Source of the DNA: Clostridiales bacterium
GTDB taxonomy: Bacteria > Bacillota > Clostridia > Oscillospirales > CAG-272
DNA: 12,820 nucleotides
NCBI GenBank assembly: GCA_003522145.1
Contig: DPGD01000010.1
Coordinates: forward strand, 1-12,820
Direction of reading: 5' to 3'
Positions 7,473-12,343 of this stretch are shown here, piece by piece. Both the position numbers and the translations under genes were made by a program. How positions within the stretch are numbered: the first letter of the stretch is position 1; each line of letters begins with the position of its first letter. The notes below the pieces were generated by a model. It saw only the letters and a list, made by a program, of their open reading frames with translations, searched no databases and was not told the DNA's origin.

Positions 7473-8984
7473 TTACTGGTCTACAATATGGATCGTTGTA
7501 ACCGCCTGGGCATTCACAATTGCTTTTTCATTGGTCTCCGGGTCGTATGCGTCGATCAGCATCACCATATCGTAGTCGCCCACCTTCAGATTCTTTCCGT
7601 CAGGAAGGGCCGACAGCTTGCATACGCTCAGCTTATATCCGATCTGGAGCCTTCCCGAACGGTACAGTTCTGTATAGGATTTGGTCGGGTCATATCCTTC
7701 GGCATTCAGTTCTTCCTGTGTTCTCACCTGGCAGGCAACCAGGTCGTACCCTCTCTTGGTAAGCTCGGCGTCGGTCACGCACAGCCGGATGACCACATCC
7801 TGGGTGCTTCTGCGCGGATTGATGTAATCCATCTGTCCGACCATAGAGGATGCCGCCACATAGATGTCCTGATTCAGTTCCAGACTGATACGGCTGGTAC
7901 CTGCCGGAGGCGGTTCCACCTTCTCACCATCATCGATAACAGGCACCTGATTCGGATCGATCACGGTCGGAACATAGGGGCTTCTGGTCATTTTGACCAC
8001 AAAAATCGCCGTTCCGCTCACAAGAAGCGCCAGGAGCAATGCCCCGCCGGTTAAAAACCAGGGGAGGAGCACCGCCCCGTTGTTCATTTTTCCGCCAGCA
8101 TAGCAGTTCCGGATGTGGCCGGAATTCTTGCCCGCAAAACCGCCGGCACACCGGCCGGGAGACATTCCGAGCAACACTCTGCAGTTCTCAAACTCCCCGC
8201 CTGAAATTTCGCCGGCCATTCCCCCTGCAACGATACTCTTTGCGCCTTTCAGAATATAGTCCAGCGACAGATTTACGACCCTGGCATTTCTGGTATATCC
8301 AAAAAAGCCCGCCACATCGTAGCTGGCGCCATTTATGGTAAAATTGCTGATCGTCATTCCGTTCCCATCAAAAACACCGCTGAACGGCAGGGACTCGGAA
8401 ATCCCGATCGGCTGCAACTTGCTCCCCTTCATGTTGATGTCGCTGACCAGCCTGTAGCTTGCCGATGCCGCCTTCCGATCACCGGAATTGATTTTCTCCA
8501 TTACCTCTTCCAGTGCTTCCGGACTGTCGATCTCCACAACCGCTCTGTTTTCCTCCGGTATGGCGACATGATTGGCCATGAGATCGGGTTCAAACGCCCG
8601 GTCATCGTCAATCGCCTTCCAGATTCCATCAATGCGGAGCTTTTTCAGAATCTCCTCGTCGGGTGTATCGGAGGATATGTATTGATCCGGGTTTCCGAAT
8701 TTGTATATTTTGGTGCCGTCCCTTTCGGTCGAAACGGCACGCTTTCCGGCAACATATCCGCAATTTTCAAGGCTCCCGGAGTTTCTCACAAAAAAACCCC
8801 GGTTGGTCTTCTTGCTCCCCACCCTCACGGTCAGCGAGCTATCGACCTCACCGCTGTTTTCATAAACGAATCCGGCGCTTTCCGAGCCGAAATTGGCATG
8901 GATGTCGGCCACACAGCCCTCGATCCTGCCACTGTTGACAGCTACAAACGAGCCTATTCTTCGGTTTTGATTATACGCACTCAT
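7473..8984 (-). CDS. GLUG-repeat protein with internal TM helix and C-terminal ectodomain
   Basis: 503-aa protein, first gene of the operon. It starts at an ATG 5-6 nt after AAAGGGAG and has no N-terminal signal peptide. Residues 1-80 and 190-297 carry GLUG-like beta-helix repeats (GGMAGEISGGEFENC, GGFAGKNSGHIRNCYAGG, FDGNGMTISNFTING). Residues 306-331 are a strong TM helix. A Pro-rich linker (332-362) leads to a domain (365-503) with INP (388-390), ELYRSGRLQIGY (439-450), GDYDMVMLIDAYDPE and a last IHIVD strand. That domain has the same layout as the ectodomain of the last operon gene. If only the TM helix targets it, the GLUG part faces the cytoplasm, which is unusual because GLUG repeats are normally surface-exposed. 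The next gene begins 84 bp downstream. Role unknown: platform or anchor for the secreted subunits is inference. Confidence 0.85.
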   Translation of the reverse strand: MSAYNQNRRIGSFVAVNSGRIEGCVADIHANFGSESAGFVYENSGEVDSSLTVRVGSKKTNRGFFVRNSGSLENCGYVAGKRAVSTERDGTKIYKFGNPDQYISSDTPDEEILKKLRIDGIWKAIDDDRAFEPDLMANHVAIPEENRAVVEIDSPEALEEVMEKINSGDRKAASASYRLVSDINMKGSKLQPIGISESLPFSGVFDGNGMTISNFTINGASYDVAGFFGYTRNARVVNLSLDYILKGAKSIVAGGMAGEISGGEFENCRVLLGMSPGRCAGGFAGKNSGHIRNCYAGGKMNNGAVLLPWFLTGGALLLALLVSGTAIFVVKMTRSPYVPTVIDPNQVPVIDDGEKVEPPPAGTSRISLELNQDIYVAASSMVGQMDYINPRRSTQDVVIRLCVTDAELTKRGYDLVACQVRTQEELNAEGYDPTKSYTELYRSGRLQIGYKLSVCKLSALPDGKNLKVGDYDMVMLIDAYDPETNEKAIVNAQAVTTIHIVDQ

Positions 8985-9094
8985 TTTTCACGACTCCCTT
9001 TCTTCGTTTGCAGCGTTTATACTGCTACCTTCTCATTGCCCGCTCAACATTTCGTATTCCTTCTGATAAGCTTCGTTTGACCTTCATTCTGTTG

Positions 9095-9105
9095 TATCAC
9101 GATAT
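9095..9105. promoter_or_regulatory. Possible regulator half-site in the operon leader
   Basis: TATCACGATAT contains ACGATAT, the core of the inverted repeat at 9452-9478. It lies about 110 bp before the first operon gene, just downstream of the proposed operon promoter. Binding by the neighbouring XRE protein is speculative. Confidence 0.25.
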
Positions 9106-9130
9106 TTTTTGTACCAAAAAAAACGGTTAT

Positions 9131-9159
9131 TTTATAAATTTTCAAGAATTGGCTGTCTG
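9131..9159 (-). promoter_or_regulatory. Candidate promoter of the secreted-protein operon
   Basis: Minus strand: CAGACA (-35, 9154-9159; 4/6 match), 17-bp spacer, TATAAA (-10, 9131-9136; 5/6 match). Transcription would start near 9123 and give a ~140-nt leader before the ATG at 8984. The surrounding 8985-9568 region holds no convincing gene; it is AT-rich control DNA. Confidence 0.4.
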
Positions 9160-9451
9160 TACAACAAATCCAAAAATATCCAAGAATTCAACTCTTCCTT
9201 TTGTTCCTGAGCAGCATTTACAATTGCCTTGCAAGTTCATTATTTGACATATTGCTCATAAGCCGTAAGTCCTGCGCCCGGCAGAACTGTACCGGCAAAG
9301 AAGGCTGTTGCTGTCGTTTTTCTTGCCCTTTTGTGCTCCCATGCTGTTTTTTGAATTTTCATTCAGATATACACATATAACCTCCAAGCATTACACAGTA
9401 TTTATTCCGTGTGCTGCAGATTTTTCTCAACGGTCACCGTCGAATACTGCG

Positions 9452-9478
9452 ATATATCGTATTTATTCTACGATATAT
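9452..9478. promoter_or_regulatory. Perfect inverted repeat, candidate XRE operator
   Basis: ATATATCGTA, 7-bp spacer, TACGATATAT: two perfect 10-bp arms. The left arm overlaps a shorter palindrome CGATATATCG (9450-9459). It ends 5 bp before the -35 box of the regulator gene, a normal place for an operator used in autoregulation or control of the divergent operon. Confidence 0.55.
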
Positions 9479-9482
9479 ATTA

Positions 9483-9512
9483 TTGTTTGTCAATACCCTT
9501 TTATCATAAAAT
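9483..9512 (+). promoter_or_regulatory. Candidate promoter of the XRE regulator gene
   Basis: TTGTTT (9483-9488), 18-bp spacer, TAAAAT (9507-9512), followed by a ~50-nt leader to the ATG at 9569. The -10 box lies in the first unit of a tandem direct repeat. Confidence 0.5.
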
Positions 9513-9522
9513 ATCATAAAAT
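9503..9522 (+). repeat. Tandem direct repeat, two 10-bp units
   Basis: ATCATAAAAT occurs twice without a gap (9503-9512 and 9513-9522), covering the -10 region and probable start site of the regulator gene. Two alternative TAAAAT -10 boxes 10 bp apart result. Unit-number changes by slippage could alter expression. Confidence 0.6.
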
Positions 9523-9568
9523 ACGGGTAGATCGACGAAAATTCGTATGTAATACAGAGGATTATCGT

Positions 9569-9901
9569 ATGAGTCACGATGAAATTTTAAGAAAAATAGT
9601 ACAATTAAGAATCGACAAAAACTGGTCGGAATACCGCCTGAGTATGGAAACAGGCATACCGCAATCGACAATTTCATCATGGTTCCGGAAAAATGTACAG
9701 CCTTCTGTGCAATCACTCGCCGCCATCTGTCAGGCCTGCGGAATCACGCTGTCCCAGTTTTTTTCGTCAGACGAAGATTTGACGGTTGAGTTGACCGTTG
9801 AACAGAAGGATTTTTTAGATCTGTTTTCCGTTTTACCTTCGGAACAGCAAAAAGCCTTGATTGCTTTCTTGCGCACGCTGAAAGCAGACCCCACCGAATA
9901 A
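9569..9901 (+). CDS. XRE-family (Cro/CI-type) transcriptional regulator
   Basis: 110-aa DNA-binding protein. Residues 4-60 form a five-helix HTH_3-type domain: EILRKIVQLRIDKNWSEYRLS, then TGIPQSTISSWF (recognition helix region 28-39), then SVQSLAAICQACGITLSQFF. Residues 66-110 are an acidic-to-mixed helical tail, a likely dimerisation segment. The frame is open upstream to 9308, but the ATG at 9569 is preceded by an AGAGG ribosome binding site (8-nt spacing) and begins right at the HTH domain. It is transcribed divergently from the secreted operon with 584 bp between start codons, and a perfect inverted repeat lies upstream of its promoter. Local regulation of the operon is likely but inferred; repressor versus activator cannot be decided. 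Confidence 0.88.
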   Translation: MSHDEILRKIVQLRIDKNWSEYRLSMETGIPQSTISSWFRKNVQPSVQSLAAICQACGITLSQFFSSDEDLTVELTVEQKDFLDLFSVLPSEQQKALIAFLRTLKADPTE

Positions 9902-9951
9902 AATCTCTGCCACACTGCGGTTCTTCCCTGTTCCCGCGCACCGGTTCCCTT

Positions 9952-9969
9952 CCGGATTTCCGGGTTTTT
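9952..9969 (+). terminator. Weak terminator after the XRE gene
   Basis: CCGG-ATTT-CCGG hairpin (9952-9963) followed by GTTTTT, 51 bp after the regulator's stop codon. The stem is only 4 bp, so termination may rely on the stronger hairpins further on. Confidence 0.4.
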
Positions 9970-9984
9970 AGTGAAGAGAAATTG

Positions 9985-10025
9985 AAAAAAGAGGTGTAAA
10001 AGCTCTGCCCGAGCTTTTACACCTC
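9985..10025 (-). terminator. Strong terminator, minus strand (ATPase gene)
   Basis: A perfect 15-bp stem (GAGGTGTAAAAGCTC at 9991-10005 with its complement at 10011-10025) and a 5-nt loop, followed on the minus strand by TTTTTT (9985-9990). It is oriented to terminate the ATPase transcript coming from 10177. Confidence 0.8.
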
Positions 10026-10078
10026 CAACAACTGCCGCAAAATATGCCTGAATTTCGACAAAAATGAAGAACCTGCCC

Positions 10079-10105
10079 AATGCCGGCCATCCGACCGGCA
10101 TTTTT
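10079..10105 (+). terminator. Terminator, plus strand
   Basis: AATGCCGG/CCGGCATT stem (8 bp, outer pairs A-T) with an 8-nt loop, ending in a run of five T residues (10101-10105). It can stop read-through from the regulator gene before the convergent ATPase gene. Confidence 0.65.
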
Positions 10106-10107
10106 GA

Positions 10108-10147
10108 GGGGCTGTAAAAAAACTGCTTTTTTTACAGCCCCTTTTTT
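10108..10147 (+). terminator. Strong terminator, plus strand
   Basis: A perfect 15-bp stem (GGGGCTGTAAAAAAA at 10108-10122 with 10127-10141), CTGC loop, then TTTTTT (10142-10147). It is 30 bp from the stop codon of the convergent ATPase gene. With 9985-10025 and 10079-10105 it makes the segment 9902-10176 a terminator cluster containing no other gene. Confidence 0.8.
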
Positions 10148-10176
10148 CGGCACGCTTTGAAAAAAGATGCCAAGCG

Positions 10177-11067
10177 TTACGAATGAAATTCCCGTTCTCT
10201 TTCCATAAAGAAATCAAAATAAGTTCTGACCGATTCGAGCTCCGTCCAGCGCTTTTGTTCCGGCGGCGTGGAATCAATGTCGTAGATCGTTGCGTGCGCA
10301 ACGGAAAGCAAGAACGGAGAGTGCGTTGATATAATAAATTGACAACCGTGATTTCTCACACAGTCCTCTATAAAGTATTTAAGCTGTAATTGATTTTTTG
10401 AGGATAGACTGTTTTCCGGCTCATCCAATAAATACAGCGTATCGTCCCTCATTGCATCAACGAAATAGGAAAGTGCGCTTTCTCCGTTTGACCGTTCCTG
10501 CACATTCCGCACAAGATTCTGGCGCAAAAAGCTGGATTGCGTTTTGTTTTTGTTTCGCATATCGCTTGCCTTTTTCCATCTTTCAAAATCATCAAGCCCC
10601 GAAAGCAGATTTGTCTTTCCGCCCATAGCCTTTGAATTTTCTTCAATGTATTCCTGGATCAGGCTGTGCCGCCGGTCGTCTATGCCGTCGTTCAATCTGC
10701 GGATATCCAGAACACGCTCGAAAACACCGTCGCTGGTGATGATTTCGCTGTATTTCGGAAGGGCGCTTTCAAGCGTATACCTGCAAAGCCCCACATAATC
10801 CTCAAAAAAATCGGTGCGGTTATACGGAGCGCTTCTCTTTAACTCCAATTTCTCCGCAATAACATTTAACAGCGTGCTCTTGCCGCTTCCATTGTCGCCG
10901 TAAAAAATTGTAATGTCGTCGAAATAAAATTCGGGCAGCTCCCGATCCTTGAAAAGCAAAAAGGGATATTTGGAATCATAGCATGTCTTTTTAGCCTTTG
11001 AATTGCACAGGAAAAAATGATCTTCCTGGCTTGCCGTCGGCAATGCAAAGCTCTGCAGATAGACCAT
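10177..11067 (-). CDS. Stand-alone AAA/ABC-type ATPase (SMC/RecF-like head)
   Basis: 296-aa cytoplasmic ATPase of the COG3910/AAA_21-type predicted ATPases. Walker A GDNGSGKS is at 57-64, an ABC signature-like SNGESALSYF at 193-202, Walker B LYLLDEPE at 211-218 and the H-loop ISTHSP at 246-251. The segment between Walker A and signature (65-190) is mostly helical and charged. There is no membrane segment and no partner permease, so it is not a transporter; relatives belong to repair, overcoming-lysogenisation (OLD)-like and defence ATPases, but no TOPRIM nuclease domain is present. The ATG at 11067 follows AGAGGTGA. It lies between a regulated operon and mobile-element remnants. Function is predicted only at family level: ATP binding and hydrolysis coupled to an unknown partner. 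Confidence 0.9.
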   Translation of the reverse strand: MVYLQSFALPTASQEDHFFLCNSKAKKTCYDSKYPFLLFKDRELPEFYFDDITIFYGDNGSGKSTLLNVIAEKLELKRSAPYNRTDFFEDYVGLCRYTLESALPKYSEIITSDGVFERVLDIRRLNDGIDDRRHSLIQEYIEENSKAMGGKTNLLSGLDDFERWKKASDMRNKNKTQSSFLRQNLVRNVQERSNGESALSYFVDAMRDDTLYLLDEPENSLSSKNQLQLKYFIEDCVRNHGCQFIISTHSPFLLSVAHATIYDIDSTPPEQKRWTELESVRTYFDFFMEREREFHS

Positions 11068-11071
11068 GCCG

Positions 11072-11251
11072 TCACCTCTTTTCTGTATTTCTTGTACCGC
11101 AAAACCGAGGATGGTGAAGGAGGAGAGGAAGCAGAAGCCTTGCGGCCTTGAAAAAGCGTGCCCTTCTGCTCTTTACAAGAGCTTTTGCCCGTTCCGGGCA
11201 GGTCGCTTCCTATTCATTTCCGTGCCCATCAACAATCGCACTTTTTCCCAT
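11072..11251 (-). pseudogene. Degraded small ORF with in-frame TAG, upstream of and coupled to the ATPase gene
   Basis: An ATG at 11251 with a GAGGGG ribosome binding site opens MGKSAIVDGHGNE, then an in-frame TAG (11210-11212). The same frame continues EATCPERAKALVKSRRARF before losing recognisable pattern, and stops with a TGA (11072-11074) lying in the ribosome binding site of the ATPase gene. I recognise the 'short strand, xDxxGNE, CPERAxxLVKxxRARF' layout from small proteins of Clostridia (and, loosely, the RRXRR/PLMP motif); this is memory, not a search. The ribosome binding site lies in a GGGG-AGA-CCCC hairpin. It may be a pseudogene, a short leader peptide of 13 codons, or a chance match. 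Confidence 0.45.
11136..11199 (-). other. Three consecutive hairpins in the ATPase leader
   Basis: Minus-strand GCCCG-GAA-CGGGC (11187-11199), GCTCTT-GTA-AAGAGC (11170-11184) and a bulged AAGGCC/GGCTT hairpin (about 11138-11152) follow each other in the ~255-nt leader of the ATPase gene. None has a T-run, so they are not terminators. They may reflect structure in the leader RNA or only the base composition of the degraded ORF. Confidence 0.4.
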
Positions 11252-11329
11252 GGGGTCTCCCCTCTTGTTCTGATTGGCTTTTGGCGAATATCGTTTTTGT
11301 TCCGGGCATCGTCCTCGATCTGTGGCTTA

Positions 11330-11358
11330 ATTGTAACATATAGAGCTTTATTTTGCAA
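11330..11358 (-). promoter_or_regulatory. Promoter upstream of the ATPase gene
   Basis: Minus strand: TTGCAA (-35, 11353-11358), 17-bp spacer, TACAAT (-10, 11330-11335) with an extended TG motif (TGTTACAAT). Transcription would start near 11323. The ~255-nt leader covers the small degraded ORF at 11251. Confidence 0.6.
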
Positions 11359-11470
11359 TATATCCCTTAAAATATTCTAAAAGTTTTTACGATTTTTCTC
11401 CGCTCCGTTCAACTTCTCAATTTCGGATAAATTTTCGGAGATTCAAAAACACCTTTCGTACGGTGTCTGC

Positions 11471-11568
11471 GCCGATTTCCCGATGCTGCACCTATCGTTT
11501 GTCCGATTCCGTGCAGTCGGTCGAAATCGGCAAAAAACGAAGAAAACCCGAGAAAATCTCGGGTTTTT
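11471..11568 (+). ncRNA. Candidate structured small RNA with terminator
   Basis: Three nested pairings make one long stem: GCCGATTTC 11471-11479 with 11523-11531 (9 bp), CCGA 11480-11483 with TCGG 11517-11520, and CTGCAC 11486-11491 with GTGCAG 11511-11516, closing a 19-nt loop. Twelve bases later comes an 11-bp terminator hairpin with T5 on the plus strand. No coding frame explains it. I see no convincing plus-strand promoter, so it could also be a recombination or transfer site of the adjacent mobile-element remnant. Confidence 0.35.
11543..11568. terminator. Bidirectional Rho-independent terminator
   Basis: AAAACCCGAGA (11543-11553), AAA loop, TCTCGGGTTTT (11557-11567): an 11-bp stem with T5 on the plus strand and T4 on the minus strand. 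It terminates transcripts from the recombinase/GyrI remnant on the minus strand, or the structured element at 11471 on the plus strand. The segment 11569-11697 shows small inverted repeats (TCCGGC/GCCGGA 11571-11592; GCAGG/CCTGC 11671-11683) and no gene. Confidence 0.75.
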
Positions 11569-11697
11569 CGTCCGGCATCTTTTAAGGCCGGAAGACCTGG
11601 CTGTTATGGTCTAAAAAGACGCAATTCTCGGCAAGCCGGAGGTGCCGATTTGAAATCCGACTCTCACAGGGCAGGTATCCTGCTGTTTTCGATTCCG

Positions 11698-11841
11698 TTA
11701 CTCTGCTTTTTCATTCACCGCAATCCAAATCTCACACTGATAATTCGGGTCGGAAGTGTCCTCGGACGAATAAACCTCAAACTCTACATTCTCGGCATAT
11801 TCGTACTGTGTGCTTTGCGGGAAAAACTCCGTTACAATTCT
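11698..11841 (-). pseudogene. C-terminal fragment of a GyrI-like / AraC effector-binding domain protein
   Basis: About 47 codons plus TAA. The translation RIVTEFFPQ ... YEYAENVEFEVYSSED ... YQCEIWIAV matches the C-terminal end of GyrI-like small-molecule-binding proteins (W/xRIxxEWFP...YE, xExEVY, CEIWIPV). The N-terminal two thirds of the domain and any start codon are missing. Directly upstream, in another frame, is recombinase sequence, so the fragment was joined to it by a deletion or rearrangement near 11840-11845. Family recognition is from memory of the consensus. Not expected to make a working protein. Confidence 0.65.
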
Positions 11842-12277
11842 GTGATATGGCAGTGAATGTGTTGAGAAGCATCTCGTCGCCAAGCGATAATGTGTAGATG
11901 CCTTCCTTTTCGAACTGTACCGCTATGCCGAGAATCTTCAAACGCCTGACAATCTCCAATGCCTCCATCGTGTTTCGAGCGAATCGTGAGATCGATTTCG
12001 TAATGATCAAATCGATCTGCTCCTGCTCACACATTTTGAGCATTCGCTGAAACTCGGGACGCTTGGCTGCGGAAGTGCCCGTGATACCTTCGTCTGCGAA
12101 GATCTCAACCAGTTGCCAGCCGGGATTCCGTTTGATTAGGTCTGTGTATACACGGATCTGCCTTGCGTAAGAGTTGAGCTGATCAGCCGTACTACGGGAC
12201 ACTCGACAGTATGCACAGACTTTTTTCTTTTCGACCTCGCTTCTTGTCGTAGGATCGATTCGTGTGACTCTTGCCAT
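11777..12277 (-). pseudogene. Truncated serine recombinase (resolvase N-terminal domain)
   Basis: Residues 1-~146 are the catalytic domain of a serine recombinase of the large, Tn-/ICE-associated kind: CAYCRVS with catalytic Ser27, GWQLVEIFADEGITGTS (53-69), KRPEFQRML, IDLIITKSISRFARN (88-102, with the essential Arg98/Arg101), and EMLLNTFTAISQ. Family members normally run ~450-550 aa with DNA-binding 'Recombinase' and zinc-ribbon domains. Here the similarity stops at AISQ, and the remaining ~20 residues (to the stop at 11777) are the out-of-frame read of the GyrI-like fragment. The start ATG has AAAGGAG 9 nt upstream and a good promoter. Catalytic residues are kept, but without the DNA-binding part recombination is unlikely. 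Confidence 0.85.
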
Positions 12278-12315
12278 TCAGCTCATCTCCTTTCCGTCGC
12301 TTTTCTCAAGCAAAC

Positions 12316-12343
12316 ATTATACGCAAAGATTCCGCAAAGTCCA
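12316..12343 (-). promoter_or_regulatory. Promoter of the recombinase remnant
   Basis: Minus-strand TATAAT (12316-12321), a perfect -10 box, with TGGACT (4/6 to TTGACA) 16 bp upstream. It overlaps the end of the ArdA-like gene. Transcription would start near 12309, ~32 nt before the recombinase ATG. Confidence 0.55.

Noticed and set aside
9008..9247. 79-codon plus-strand frame in the divergent intergenic region
   Set aside because: No ribosome binding site, no domain pattern, and it runs antisense through the operon leader and candidate promoter.
9244..9249. Perfect TTGACA on the plus strand
   Set aside because: No -10-like hexamer at 16-18 bp downstream and no plus-strand gene nearby.
9308..9568. 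Upstream extension of the XRE regulator frame
   Set aside because: The extension crosses the inverted repeat, promoter and direct repeat, and the ATG at 9569 has its own SD and begins at the HTH domain.
11173..11358. Minus-strand 61-codon frame starting with TTG at 11358
   Set aside because: Its start coincides with the -35 box of the ATPase promoter and the product has no recognisable pattern; the overlapping frame from 11251 is more convincing.
11580..11697. tRNA-like stretch (GATTTGAAATC resembling an anticodon loop, with a later TTCGATTCC)
   Set aside because: Acceptor, D and T stems cannot be paired on either strand; only isolated similarity to tRNA-Ser/Sec segments.
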